A stretch of 64,000 nt of DNA from Bacteroidales bacterium (lineage in GTDB: Bacteria > Bacteroidota > Bacteroidia > Bacteroidales > F082). This document shows positions 49,335 through 58,944 of the stretch, one piece after another. The stretch lies in the NCBI GenBank assembly GCA_024400195.1, contig JAKSNC010000002.1, positions 1 through 64,000 of the forward strand, read 5' to 3'. The notes beneath the pieces were generated by a model. The model was not told the DNA's origin. It ran no database searches and was given only the letters and a program-made list of their open reading frames with translations. How positions within the stretch are numbered: position 1 is the stretch's first letter; each line of letters starts with the position of its first letter. Position numbers and translations under genes: made by a program.

Positions 49335-51068
49335 ATGGAACAAGTGTCAAACGAAATCATCGAACGCGCAAAAGTATGGTTATCAAAATCATACGATGCA
49401 AAAACGAGAAAAAGAGTACAAGAACTGCTTGATAACGACCCCAACGAACTGACCGAAAGTTTCTATAAGAACCTCGAATTCGGCACGGGTGGTTTGAGAG
49501 GCATCATGGGTGTCGGAACAAACAGAATGAACGTCTATACCGTTGCGATGGCCACACAGGGTCTTGCAAACTACATAAAGATGATGTTCCCCGATATTGA
49601 GACTCCTCAGGTGGCTATCGGCTACGACTGCCGCAATAATAGTGCTGAATTTGCCAAGAAGACCGCCGATGTCATGACGGCTAACGGTATCAAAGTTTTT
49701 ATGTTCAGTGCTCTACGTCCTACACCGGAATTATCGTTCGCAATACGCTATCTAAAATGTCAGGCCGGCGTCGTCGTCACCGCATCACACAATCCAAAAG
49801 AATACAACGGATACAAGGCTTATTGGCAAGACGGCGGACAACTTGTCAGCCCGCACGACAAAAACGTCATCATAGAAGTCAATAAGATTGAAGACATCTC
49901 GATGGTAAAACAGAAAGGAAATAGCAAACTCCTTGAATATCTTGACGAAAGTTTCGACGACATCTATCTTGGAGAGGTAGCAAAACTGTCGTTGTCGCCA
50001 AAAGCCATCAAAAACAACAGCGATTTGAAGTTTGTCTATACTCCTATTCACGGCACCGGCGGACAAGTTATTCCAAAATTCCTCAAAAAAATAGGTTTTC
50101 AAAATGTCTATACCGTTGAAGAACAGATGGTTGTTGACGGCAACTTTCCTACCGTCGTGTCGCCTAATCCCGAAGAACCTGCCGCTCTGACCCTCGCCAT
50201 CGAAAAGGCAAAGAAGACAAACGCCGACTTGGTTCTCGCCACCGATCCTGATGCCGACCGCGTCGGAATAGCCGTCAAAGACGATACCGGAAAATTCATC
50301 CTCCTCAACGGAAATCAAACGGCATCAATCTTGACGTACTACATCCTTACACGTTGGAACGAACTTGGCAAATATACTGGTAATGAATATATTATCAAAA
50401 CCATCGTCACCACAAATTTACTTTTCGACATCGCCGACAAATTCAAGGTGAAGAAATATGATGTCTTGACGGGATTTAAGTTCATCGCTGACAAGATAGA
50501 GAACAATCCCGAGAGTAAATTTATCTGCGGAGGTGAAGAGAGTTACGGTTTCCTCGTTGGCGACTTCGTACGTGACAAAGACTCCGTCATAGCCGTCTTC
50601 ATGCTTGCAGAAGCCGCAGCTTGGGCCGCAGAACAAGGCAAAACGCTGTATTCCATACTCAAAGACATTTATAAAGAGTTCGGTTTCTATAAAGAAAAAC
50701 TTCTGTCTTTAACAAAGAAAGGCATAAGCGGAAATGAAGAAATCAAGGCGATGATGAAAAACTACCGCGAAACACCTCCGACAGAAATCATGGGTGAACG
50801 TGTTCTCGAAATTCGCGACTATAAACTGAGTATCTGCAAAGACATGGATTTCGGTGTAAACACAGTGTTAAATCTTCCCAAATCTGATGTATTACAGTTC
50901 GTTACGAACAAAGGGACGATAATAAGCATCCGTCCTTCAGGCACAGAGCCGAAGATTAAATTCTATTTCTCCGTAAAGGAAAATCTCAACCACATCGCTG
51001 ATTTCGACGAAGTTCAAGGAAGCCTTGACGCAAAATTAGATGAACTCATCGCGATATACAATCAATAA
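49335..51068 (+). CDS. Phosphoglucomutase / phosphomannomutase
   Basis: A 577-residue alpha-D-phosphohexomutase, interconverting sugar 1- and 6-phosphates. Catalytic serine loop TASHNPKEYNGYKAYW, metal loop ATDPDADRVG, sugar-binding GGEESYGF and phosphate-binding RPSGTEPKIKFY are all intact. The length and the FGTGGLRGIMG opening fit the PgcA-type phosphoglucomutase of Bacteroidota; phosphomannomutase activity is also possible. It feeds glucose 1-phosphate to nucleotide sugars, which matches the upstream rfbD gene. Confidence 0.93.
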   Translation: MEQVSNEIIERAKVWLSKSYDAKTRKRVQELLDNDPNELTESFYKNLEFGTGGLRGIMGVGTNRMNVYTVAMATQGLANYIKMMFPDIETPQVAIGYDCRNNSAEFAKKTADVMTANGIKVFMFSALRPTPELSFAIRYLKCQAGVVVTASHNPKEYNGYKAYWQDGGQLVSPHDKNVIIEVNKIEDISMVKQKGNSKLLEYLDESFDDIYLGEVAKLSLSPKAIKNNSDLKFVYTPIHGTGGQVIPKFLKKIGFQNVYTVEEQMVVDGNFPTVVSPNPEEPAALTLAIEKAKKTNADLVLATDPDADRVGIAVKDDTGKFILLNGNQTASILTYYILTRWNELGKYTGNEYIIKTIVTTNLLFDIADKFKVKKYDVLTGFKFIADKIENNPESKFICGGEESYGFLVGDFVRDKDSVIAVFMLAEAAAWAAEQGKTLYSILKDIYKEFGFYKEKLLSLTKKGISGNEEIKAMMKNYRETPPTEIMGERVLEIRDYKLSICKDMDFGVNTVLNLPKSDVLQFVTNKGTIISIRPSGTEPKIKFYFSVKENLNHIADFDEVQGSLDAKLDELIAIYNQ

Positions 51069-51100
51069 GACCGGGCGCGTTAACCCAAGACAAAAAAATT

Positions 51101-51134
51101 TAAGGTAGGCTCTAAAATAATAGAACCTACCTTA
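51101..51134. terminator. Bidirectional terminator
   Basis: Arms TAAGGTAGGCTCT (51101-51113) and AGAACCTACCTTA (51122-51134) pair with one mismatch around an 8-base loop, between the convergent phosphohexomutase and butyrate kinase genes. Confidence 0.85.
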
Positions 51135-51155
51135 AAAAATAATTTAACCTTTATC

Positions 51156-52229
51156 TTATTTGTAAGTTTTGGCTTCCGTTTCGCCGTTAAGGACGCGCAA
51201 ACCATTGAGTGCGAGTGCTGCCATCTCATCTTCACCGGGATAGACAGTCATCGGAGCAATCTTGCCGACATGTTCCTCAAGTATTGAGCAGAACAGTTTG
51301 TCGTATGCCATTCCACCGGTAACCAAAATTCCGTCAACATTCATGCTGAACGCTGATGCTGCCAGACCGCCTATTTCCTTAGCGACTTGATAAGCCATGG
51401 CGCGATAGACGACTTCCCATTCCTTATTGCCGGCACGGACTTCCTTTTCAACAGTCAGAGCGTCGTTTGTGCCGAGATAGGCAACGAAACCGCCTTCGCC
51501 TTTGAGCATCTTGTCGATTTGCTTTTTGGTGTATTTGCCGCTGAAGCAGGCATCCATAAGAAGACCGGCCGGAATGGTTCCAGAACGTTCAGGAGTGAAA
51601 GGTCCTTCGCCGTTGAGGGCGTTATTCACGTCAACAACATCACCTTTGCGGTGGGCTCCGACGGAGATACCGCCACCGAGATGCACGACAATGAGGTTGA
51701 GGTCTTCATACTTACGGCCAATTTTTTCGGCATGCTGACGTGCGATAATCTTCTGATTAAGAGCGTGGAAAATCGACTTACGTGGAAATGCCGGATGTCC
51801 TGAATAACGTGCAAGCGGATCCATCTCATCAACGACGACAGGATCTGCAATATAGGCTTTCACGCCGGGCATATCCTTAGCGATGTCTGCTGCGATAAGA
51901 CCGCCGAGGTTGCAGGCATGCTCACCTACGGGGCTGTTCATCAAGTCGCGAATCATTGCTTCATTGACATCATAAACGCCAGATGTGAGCGGGTTGAGAA
52001 GTCCGCCACGGCCCATGATGACCGAAATATCGCTAATATCCTGTCCTGCTTCCTTTAACTCATTGAGGATAACCTCTTTACGGAAAGGAAACTGGTCGCT
52101 TATCTTTTCGAATTTAGCTATTTCTTCGACAGGGTGTTTAATGTTCTTTTTGAAGACGCATTCCTTATCTTGGAAGATAGCTATCTTCGTTGAAGTTGAA
52201 CCTGGATTGATAATCAATAATTTGTGCAT
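51156..52229 (-). CDS. buk: Butyrate kinase
   Basis: Makes ATP and butyrate (or a branched acyl acid) from the acyl phosphate. A 357-residue ASKHA-fold kinase of the acetate kinase group: phosphate-binding loop NPGSTSTKIA near the N-terminus, VHLGGGISVGAHRKGDVVDV in the middle, and DGILVTGGMAYD near the C-terminus. The 357-residue length and opening favour butyrate kinase over acetate kinase (about 400). The partner ptb gene lies 30 bases upstream, giving the classical acyl-CoA to acid pathway. Confidence 0.93.
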   Translation of the reverse strand: MHKLLIINPGSTSTKIAIFQDKECVFKKNIKHPVEEIAKFEKISDQFPFRKEVILNELKEAGQDISDISVIMGRGGLLNPLTSGVYDVNEAMIRDLMNSPVGEHACNLGGLIAADIAKDMPGVKAYIADPVVVDEMDPLARYSGHPAFPRKSIFHALNQKIIARQHAEKIGRKYEDLNLIVVHLGGGISVGAHRKGDVVDVNNALNGEGPFTPERSGTIPAGLLMDACFSGKYTKKQIDKMLKGEGGFVAYLGTNDALTVEKEVRAGNKEWEVVYRAMAYQVAKEIGGLAASAFSMNVDGILVTGGMAYDKLFCSILEEHVGKIAPMTVYPGEDEMAALALNGLRVLNGETEAKTYK

Positions 52230-52259
52230 AATAATTGTTTTTGTTGATTATTAATTATG

Positions 52260-53165
52260 TTATTTTGCCAGCATTGCGGCGAGTGCTATCGAGTAAAGTT
52301 TTGTCTTGGAGGAATCGCCGCGTGACGATAGGACGCATGGGACTTTGGCACCCATAAGGATTGCTCCGACTTCCGATTTATCAAATTTAGTGCAGCATTT
52401 ATAGAAGACGTTGGCACTTTCGAGGTTCGGGAAGACGAGGCAGTCGGCATCGCCGGCGACAGGGCTGTTCAGTTTCTTTATTGCCACTGTTTCAGCATCA
52501 AGGGCGAGGTCGAGTGAGAGAGGTCCGTCAACGAGGCAGCCCTTTATCTGACCGCGGTTTGCCATTGTTGCAATGATAGCTGCATCAACACAGGCCGGAA
52601 TGCCGGCACTCATTTGTTCGGTTGCGCAGACCATGGCTATTTTCGGAGTCGCGATGCCTATGGCTTTTGCTGTTGTCTGGACATATTTGAGGAGCGTCTG
52701 TTTCTGTTTAAGGTCAGGAAGCGGTATGATGGCGCAGTCGCTGACGACAAGAAGTTTGTGATAGTGAGGATTCTGCATCACGGCAACGTGAGCCAGTGTG
52801 ACATTCGGCGGGCACAGACCGCGTTCTTTGTTGAGAATGGCGCGCATATATTTGTCAGTAGGAAGAAGACCCTTCATGAGGATGTCGCCTTCGCCGGCGT
52901 TAATAATGTCGCATGCTTTTGCTGCAGCCTTCACATCATCAGTTTCCTGAATGATTTTGAACTTCTTGATGTCAATCTTCTCCGTTTCACAAACTTTGGC
53001 GATGGTTGCCTCGTCGCCGACAAGAGTAGCCTCCACAAGACCGTTATCGACAGCGGCACTGACGGCGCAAATCGTATGGTCATCATTAGCATAAGCGGCT
53101 ACAAGACGTTTCTTAGGCTTACTCCTGAGAACGTCAAACATTTCATCCAATTTAGTGATATTCAT
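52260..53165 (-). CDS. ptb: Phosphate butyryltransferase
   Basis: Converts butyryl-CoA (or branched acyl-CoA) and phosphate to the acyl phosphate used by Buk. A 301-residue member of the phosphate acetyl/butaryltransferase family: ITKLDEMFDVLRSKPKKRLV opening, INAGEGDILMKGLLPTD, then PVAGDADCLVFPNLESAN and GAKVPCVLSSRGDS near the end. The shorter length and the adjacent buk decide for butyryl over acetyl transfer. Together they suggest butyrate or isovalerate production. Confidence 0.9.
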   Translation of the reverse strand: MNITKLDEMFDVLRSKPKKRLVAAYANDDHTICAVSAAVDNGLVEATLVGDEATIAKVCETEKIDIKKFKIIQETDDVKAAAKACDIINAGEGDILMKGLLPTDKYMRAILNKERGLCPPNVTLAHVAVMQNPHYHKLLVVSDCAIIPLPDLKQKQTLLKYVQTTAKAIGIATPKIAMVCATEQMSAGIPACVDAAIIATMANRGQIKGCLVDGPLSLDLALDAETVAIKKLNSPVAGDADCLVFPNLESANVFYKCCTKFDKSEVGAILMGAKVPCVLSSRGDSSKTKLYSIALAAMLAK

Positions 53166-53250
53166 GATACTTAATTTAAATTGATTTTGTTAACTTTTAA
53201 AGTTGCAATTTACAAAAATTTACGATTCAAAACTCACTCTTTTAGATTTT

Positions 53251-53291
53251 AAAGTCAAAATGTCTAATCGTCAAAAAAATCTAACTGTCTA
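53251..53291. repeat. Degenerate spacer repeat, relative of 43954-44002
   Basis: Stretches GTCTAATCGTCAA and TCTAACTGTCTAAT repeat a GTC-TAA pattern with about 10-base period, matching the reverse complement of the spacer after the first kinase gene (GTCCAATCGTCAA). Confidence 0.5.
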
Positions 53292-54431
53292 ATTCAGTAT
53301 GTTTCTTGAAATGACGAGTTTCAGTATTTCGCTTGTTCCCTCTCCTATCTGAAGTATTCTTTGGTCGCGGTAGAAGCGTTCCATGTCGAAATCTTTCAGA
53401 AGTCCGTGGCCACCCATAATCTGAACCGCATCGTCGCACACTTTCGCGGCAGTTTGCGAGCAGAAAAGTTTTGCCATGGCAGCTTCCATGCCGTATGGCA
53501 CATGAGCGTCTTTCATTCGGCATGCTTTATAGAGAAGACTTCTCGCGGCTTCAATCTGCATTGCCATTTCGGCGAGCATGAAGGCTACCGCCTGAAATTT
53601 GCACACTGGTTTTCCAAATTGGACTCTCTGTTTGGAATATGCGAGTGCCATCTCGTATGCTCCCTGCGCGCAGCCCAACCCCATAGCGGCTATTGAAAGT
53701 CGTCCCGAATCAAGCGTGGCGAGCATCATGCGCGAACCCTCGCCCGGCTTACCGAGGACAAGGTCTTCCGAAACCTCAACATTATCAAAAACCAGCTTCC
53801 CTGTATTGGAGGCACGCCACATCATCTTGCGGTTCATCGGTACCTGCGTGAAGCCGGGGGTGTCGTTTGGAACAAGCACAGCCGTAAACTCAGGCTTGCC
53901 GTCTTTCACATCGGAGACGGCTTGAACGCTTGTGCCGAGCGTCATCGGAGTCGCGCTGTTCGTGATAAAAATCTTCGTTCCGTTGATGATGCACCTACCG
54001 TCCTTTATTTTGACCGTCGTCTTCGTTCCGCGTGAATCGGAGCCGGCATCTTCCTCGGTAAGTCCGAAGCCCCAGAGTTTGTCTTTACACAAAGCCGGCA
54101 GGAAACGCCTTTTCTGTTCTTCGGTGCCGTAATCCTTTATCGGGCCTATGCCGAGCGAATTTGATGCCGCTATCGTCGCAGCCGTAGAACCATCGACGCG
54201 GGCTATCTCCTCGACAGCGATGATGTACGACAACGTGTCAAGACCGGCACCGCCGTATTCTGGCGACACACACATTCCGAGGAGGCCTTCGTGCCCCATC
54301 TTCTTCGTCAGTTCGACATCAAAAAACTCGTTTTCATCGTTTTGTGCGGCGACTGGCTTTATCTCTTTCTCCGCAAAATCACGCACTTTGGCACGAAATT
54401 CAACTTGTTGCTTGGTGAGTTCAAAATTCAT
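53289..54431 (-). CDS. Acyl-CoA dehydrogenase
   Basis: FAD flavoenzyme that introduces an alpha-beta double bond in an acyl-CoA, passing electrons to ETF. 380 residues. GFGLTEEDAGSDSRGTKTTV (FAD and substrate region), CAQGAYEMALAYSKQRVQFGKP, VQIMGGHGLLKDFDMERFYRD and the catalytic-base segment QIGEGTSEILKLVI near the end are all seen. Short-chain or isovaleryl/butyryl-CoA forms fit best. It follows the biotin carboxylase gene after 5 bases, which suggests a shared fermentation or branched-chain catabolic pathway. Confidence 0.9.
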   Translation of the reverse strand: MNFELTKQQVEFRAKVRDFAEKEIKPVAAQNDENEFFDVELTKKMGHEGLLGMCVSPEYGGAGLDTLSYIIAVEEIARVDGSTAATIAASNSLGIGPIKDYGTEEQKRRFLPALCKDKLWGFGLTEEDAGSDSRGTKTTVKIKDGRCIINGTKIFITNSATPMTLGTSVQAVSDVKDGKPEFTAVLVPNDTPGFTQVPMNRKMMWRASNTGKLVFDNVEVSEDLVLGKPGEGSRMMLATLDSGRLSIAAMGLGCAQGAYEMALAYSKQRVQFGKPVCKFQAVAFMLAEMAMQIEAARSLLYKACRMKDAHVPYGMEAAMAKLFCSQTAAKVCDDAVQIMGGHGLLKDFDMERFYRDQRILQIGEGTSEILKLVISRNILN

Positions 54432-54436
54432 ATTAT

Positions 54437-56431
54437 CTACTCCGTTATTATCAAATCCTGTTTGGCTTCAACCTTGTCGTTCTCTTTCACGAGAATACGC
54501 TTGACAACACAATCGCCGACAGCCTTTATCTCGTTTTCCATCTTCATGGCCTCAACGATGCACAACGTGGTACCGCTTTTGACGACCTCGTTCTCTTTCA
54601 CGTTTATTTTCAGCACTTTACCAGGCATTGGCGATTTGAGTGCCGTGGCATCATCATTCCTTGTTGTGTCGGTATATTTTTTTCTGCTGAGGACATCATC
54701 CCTAAAACACACAAAATCAAATCCGTTCAAGTGAACAAAACAACCGTTCTGCGCCGTTTCGGAAACGAACAAAGTCTCTGTTCTGCCGTTGATTATGACC
54801 TTCATCGTCTCGTCTCCGCTGCGAGTGGCTGCGACATCATAATTCATGCCGTTAATATCGCAAAGAAGGTGAGAATGATTCAGTTTCTTTATCATAACGG
54901 GAAATGAGATATTGTCAACGATGATGTTCATCCGCATGTCGAAACGCCAATAACCGACTGTATTCCAAACACTTGCGTCATCGGCCTGTTTGTTAAAATA
55001 TCTGCTGTTTATATCATGAAAGAGGAATAATGCGGCCACGTCTTCCTTACTCACCTTATCCCGCGCCTCTGAAACATATGACAATATCGCTTGATGGCGG
55101 CGCGTACAATAATGAGTATCAATATCATTCTCCACGAAATCTTTGTCGTTGACGATTCCGCAAAGATAGGCTATATTAGTATTTTCCGTTTGAATGATAT
55201 AGTCGTTCAATGCTTTACGGCATATCTCTATTGCGTCTTCGCGTGTCTGTCCAAAACAGATAAGTTTGGAAATCATCGGGTCGTAACTGCCGTTTATCTC
55301 GCATTCTCTGTCGATGCTGCTGTCGATTCTGACGCCTCTCTGCTGCGGTTCATGATAAAGCATCACGCGGCCTGGCGAAGGAAGGAAGTCGTCATCAGTC
55401 TTTTCAGCATAAACGCGGCATTCGATGGCATGTCCTTTGGCGATGATGCCATCCTGCACATAACCCATCTCCTTACCTCTCGCAATGCGTATCTGTTCTT
55501 CGACAATATCAATACCTGTTCTCTGTTCCGTAACGGGATGTTCGACTTGGATACGCGTGTTCATCTCGAGGAAATAGAAATTCATCTTATCATCGACGAG
55601 AAATTCGACTGTTCCTGCATTCGTATATTTGGCGGCGCGGCATAGTCTGACGGCGGTGTTGCAAATGGCGGCGCGTGTCTTATCATCGAGTGTCGGCGAC
55701 GGCGACTCCTCAATGATTTTCTGGTAGCGTCGCTGTATAGAGCATTCGCGTTCAAAAAGATGAATCACGTTTCCGAAGTCATCGGCGAGGACCTGGACTT
55801 CTATATGATGTGATTTTTCTATATACTGTTCAACGAGGACTTCGTCGGAGCCGAAATAGCGGTCGGCTTCGCGCGAGGCTTGAACCAATGCTTCATGAAG
55901 GCTTTCTGGATTTCTCACGATGTGCATTCCCTTGCCGCCGCCGCCCAACGCTGCTTTGATGAGGACGGGATAGACAAGGGCGGCGGCCTGCGACTCTATA
56001 TCGGAGACGCTTCCTATAACGCCGCGCGCCACCGGAATGCCGTGCTCCATCGCGAATTGGCGCGCGGCGGTCTTATTGCCCATAAGCCTCATCACTTCCG
56101 GCTTAGGGCCTATGAAAATAAGGTTGTTCGCTGCACAAGCCTCGGCAAAAGCGGCATTCTCGGAGAGAAAACCGTAACCGGGATGTACAGCTTCGGCACC
56201 TGTGTCCAAAGCCGCGTCAATAATCTTTTGAATATTGAGATACGTGTCTTTCAACGTGCCGATACCGAGAGAACGCGTCTCATCGGCAAGACGACAATGC
56301 AGAGCATCGGCATCATCTTCGGCGAAAACAGCCACCGAAGCTATTCCAAGACGCTTCAACGTCCTGATGATACGGACGGCTATCTCTCCACGATTAGCTA
56401 TCAATATCTTATGAATCTTTTTCGATGACAT
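54437..56431 (-). CDS. Acyl-CoA carboxylase alpha subunit (biotin carboxylase with biotin carrier domain)
   Basis: A 664-residue fusion. The N-terminal biotin carboxylase has HKILIANRGEIAVRIIRTL, ATP-grasp loop KAALGGGGKGMHIV and EMNTRIQVEHPVTE. A linker domain of about 100 residues is followed by the biotinyl carrier domain whose biotin lysine lies in VEAMKMENE. This layout is that of the alpha subunit of propionyl-, methylcrotonyl- or geranyl-CoA carboxylase. No beta subunit is seen in the window, so the substrate is open; the neighbouring acyl-CoA dehydrogenase, ptb and buk fit leucine or propionate metabolism. Confidence 0.9.
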   Translation of the reverse strand: MSSKKIHKILIANRGEIAVRIIRTLKRLGIASVAVFAEDDADALHCRLADETRSLGIGTLKDTYLNIQKIIDAALDTGAEAVHPGYGFLSENAAFAEACAANNLIFIGPKPEVMRLMGNKTAARQFAMEHGIPVARGVIGSVSDIESQAAALVYPVLIKAALGGGGKGMHIVRNPESLHEALVQASREADRYFGSDEVLVEQYIEKSHHIEVQVLADDFGNVIHLFERECSIQRRYQKIIEESPSPTLDDKTRAAICNTAVRLCRAAKYTNAGTVEFLVDDKMNFYFLEMNTRIQVEHPVTEQRTGIDIVEEQIRIARGKEMGYVQDGIIAKGHAIECRVYAEKTDDDFLPSPGRVMLYHEPQQRGVRIDSSIDRECEINGSYDPMISKLICFGQTREDAIEICRKALNDYIIQTENTNIAYLCGIVNDKDFVENDIDTHYCTRRHQAILSYVSEARDKVSKEDVAALFLFHDINSRYFNKQADDASVWNTVGYWRFDMRMNIIVDNISFPVMIKKLNHSHLLCDINGMNYDVAATRSGDETMKVIINGRTETLFVSETAQNGCFVHLNGFDFVCFRDDVLSRKKYTDTTRNDDATALKSPMPGKVLKINVKENEVVKSGTTLCIVEAMKMENEIKAVGDCVVKRILVKENDKVEAKQDLIITE

Positions 56432-56441
56432 GACAAATGAT

Positions 56442-57179
56442 TTATTTAAAAAATTTCAGGCAGTTTTCAAGGTCTTGAGGTGTGTCGATGGAATAACTCT
56501 CAAACTCTGTCACACCCATCTTGATACAGAAGCCGTTTTCCAACCAGCGAAGCTGTTCAAGCGATTCGGACAACTCAAGCCTCGACTGGGGCAGACGGGC
56601 AATGGTCTTCAAGACATCTGTGCGATAGGCATAAATACCGATATGTTTATAGAAAACGCCGTTTTCAAGCCATTTTTCGCGCTCAAAGCCGCGCATATAC
56701 GGCATCGTGTTACGGCTGAAATACAAAGCTCTGCCGTTTTTGTCGAAAACAACTTTCACGGCATTGGGACTGAACAACTTGCCTTCGTCCTTCACGACTT
56801 TGCAGAGAGAGGCTATGTCCGTCCCTTCGGTGCTGATAAGGCGTGCAATCTGGTTTATCTGTTCGGGGTTGATGAAAGGTTCGTCGCCCTGAATATTGAC
56901 GACAGCGTCAATACCGTTCATATTTTCGACGACTTCGCAACAACGATCGGTGCCGCTTCTATGCTTGTCGGATGTCATCACCACCTTTCCGCCGAATCCT
57001 GTCACGGCATCGGCTATGCGTCCGTCATCGGTGGCTACCACGACATCGGAAAGCATATCGGCTCTGAGTGCCTGTTCGTAAACTCGTCTTATCATAGGCT
57101 TGCCGTTGATGTCGGCAAGAGGTTTCCCAGGAAAACGCGTCGAAGCATAACGCGCTGGAATTAGACCTGCAATTTTCAT
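56442..57179 (-). CDS. kdsB: 3-deoxy-manno-octulosonate cytidylyltransferase
   Basis: Activates KDO to CMP-KDO for lipopolysaccharide. 245 residues. IPARYASTRFPGKPLADING at the N-terminus (nucleotide-binding), DDGRIADAVTGFGGKVVMTS, NIQGDEPFINPEQI and DTPQDLE near the end. Length matches the family. It sits in the tgt-lptG-kinase-kdsB run, consistent with envelope synthesis genes being grouped; the carboxylase gene follows after 10 bases. Confidence 0.95.
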   Translation of the reverse strand: MKIAGLIPARYASTRFPGKPLADINGKPMIRRVYEQALRADMLSDVVVATDDGRIADAVTGFGGKVVMTSDKHRSGTDRCCEVVENMNGIDAVVNIQGDEPFINPEQINQIARLISTEGTDIASLCKVVKDEGKLFSPNAVKVVFDKNGRALYFSRNTMPYMRGFEREKWLENGVFYKHIGIYAYRTDVLKTIARLPQSRLELSESLEQLRWLENGFCIKMGVTEFESYSIDTPQDLENCLKFFK

Positions 57180-57201
57180 TATTATTATGATTTACAATCA
57201 G

Positions 57202-57813
57202 TTACACCAATCCGTTAAGCGAAGCCGTGATTTTATCGATTACCATTGCCAAGTCTTCAGGATTTTCGAGTTCTATATTATCACTTTCAATGATAAGAAG
57301 TTTGCCGAGATTATAATTGGAAATCCATTTTTCGTATTTATCGTTCAGAGATGTCAGATAATCAATACGAATAGACTGTTCATAGTTACGGTTTCGTTTG
57401 GCTATCTGTCTGACGAGAGTCGGAATCGAGGCACGCAGATAGATAAGAAGGTCGGGAGCCTGCAGATAAGAACTCATCAATTCAAAAAGTGAGTTGTAGT
57501 TATCAAAATCGCGGGTCGCCATCAAGCCCATATCGTGGAGGTTGGAGGCAAAGATGAAGGCGTCTTCGTAAATTGTGCGGTCCTGCACCACATTATCACC
57601 GCTCTTCCTTATGTCGTTAACCTGACGGAAACGGCTGTTGAGAAAATATATCTGAAGATTAAACGACCATCGCGCCATATCTTCATAAAAGCTGTCGAGA
57701 TAAGGATTATTATCGACTTCCTCATAATGAGGCCGCCATCCGAAATGCTTTGAAAGGAGACGCGTCAGAGTGGTTTTCCCTGAACCAATATTACCTGCTA
57801 TTGCTATATGCAT
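57202..57813 (-). CDS. Deoxynucleoside kinase
   Basis: A 203-residue kinase with P-loop GNIGSGKT (7-14), YEEVDNNPYLDSFYEDM and the DRTIYEDAFIFASNLH motif typical of dGK/dAK-type enzymes, plus the lid RNRNYEQSIR. The motif is clearer than in the paralogue at 43315-43953. It phosphorylates purine or pyrimidine deoxynucleosides for dNTP salvage. Neighbours kdsB (22 bases) and lptG (51 bases) are co-directional. Confidence 0.9.
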   Translation of the reverse strand: MHIAIAGNIGSGKTTLTRLLSKHFGWRPHYEEVDNNPYLDSFYEDMARWSFNLQIYFLNSRFRQVNDIRKSGDNVVQDRTIYEDAFIFASNLHDMGLMATRDFDNYNSLFELMSSYLQAPDLLIYLRASIPTLVRQIAKRNRNYEQSIRIDYLTSLNDKYEKWISNYNLGKLLIIESDNIELENPEDLAMVIDKITASLNGLV

Positions 57814-57864
57814 AACTGTATTTTTTTGCCGCTAAGATAAGAAATTTTATTGATTCTCCGACCG

Positions 57865-58941
57865 TCATTTTGGTGCTTTCTTCAGGAAATAAATTCCCAC
57901 GAACGTGAAAATGATGTTGGGAAGCCACGCCGCGAACATAGGTGACAGAGATCCCGACAATGCGAAAACCCTCGTAAACTCCATGAATAGGATATAAAGA
58001 AATGTTATAGCAATACCTATTCCGAGGTTGAGTCCCATTCCGTCTCGCGATTTTCTACTTGACAACGCCGCCCCAATTATTGTCAGAATAAGGATTGCGG
58101 CCGGTGACGCAAGACGTTTGTGCATCTCTATCTCGTAAGCTATGACGTTATCGGAGCCTTTCAGCTTAGAGGCGTTGATATAGTCATTCAGTTCCAACAA
58201 GTTCATTTCCTCAAAACTCTCTTTCACGTTGTATAGGTCTGTCGGAACCAACGGCAGCACAGTATCAAGTGCCTTACCCTTTCTAATGCTTTCGTGAAGC
58301 CCGTCCATAAAACGCTCGTAATAATTTCTTATCTGCCATATTCCGTTAATTGTATCGTACGTTATACGGTCGCTCACGAGTTTGTATGTCATCGTCTGAT
58401 CATCGAACTTCTCTATTGAGAAGCGATGACCCGTTTTTCGCTTAATATCATAATTATCAACATAAACAAACACATCTTTTTCTACTTGGACATGAATATT
58501 TCGTCCTGCGCTGAGGTTTAGGTTTCCCACATATTTGTCTTTAAAAGCCCTCCTTATGGCATCCGTCCGCGGAATAAGGAAGTTCCCGAGATAAAAAGAG
58601 CCTATAGTAAGGAATAGAGCGGCGATTATATACGGACGAAGGAATCTCCTGAAACTCACTCCGCTGCTCAGAATAGCAATAATCTCACTATGTCCGGCAA
58701 GTTTCGACGTAAAGAAAATAACTGATATAAAGGTGAAAAGGTAAACGAAAAGATTTATAAAATACGGGATGAACGGAATGTAAAAATGAAAGACAACTTC
58801 GTAGAATGTCGCATGATTTTGAATAAATGAATCTATATTTTCCGACACATCGAAGACTATGACGACGATTATCAGCAGGCTTATGGCGAAGAAAAACGTG
58901 CCGATGAATTTGCGGAATATATACCAGTCGAGTTTATACAT
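57865..58941 (-). CDS. LptF/LptG-family (YjgP/YjgQ) LPS export permease
   Basis: A 358-residue inner-membrane protein of the YjgP/YjgQ family. Three N-terminal membrane helices (about 10-35, 55-80, 100-120), a periplasmic beta-jellyroll of about 150 residues (SAGRNIHVQVEKDVFVYVDN), and three C-terminal helices (PAAILILTIIGAALSSRKS; AITFLYILFMEFTRVFAL). It forms, with a partner and LptB, the ABC transporter that extracts LPS from the inner membrane. Which of LptF or LptG it is cannot be told. It lies 3 bases after tgt. Confidence 0.9.
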   Translation of the reverse strand: MYKLDWYIFRKFIGTFFFAISLLIIVVIVFDVSENIDSFIQNHATFYEVVFHFYIPFIPYFINLFVYLFTFISVIFFTSKLAGHSEIIAILSSGVSFRRFLRPYIIAALFLTIGSFYLGNFLIPRTDAIRRAFKDKYVGNLNLSAGRNIHVQVEKDVFVYVDNYDIKRKTGHRFSIEKFDDQTMTYKLVSDRITYDTINGIWQIRNYYERFMDGLHESIRKGKALDTVLPLVPTDLYNVKESFEEMNLLELNDYINASKLKGSDNVIAYEIEMHKRLASPAAILILTIIGAALSSRKSRDGMGLNLGIGIAITFLYILFMEFTRVFALSGSLSPMFAAWLPNIIFTFVGIYFLKKAPK

Positions 58942-58944
58942 GCC

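Noticed and set aside
56430..57164. 244-codon open frame on the plus strand inside kdsB
   Set aside because: Antisense of a fully motif-supported kdsB; shadow frame.
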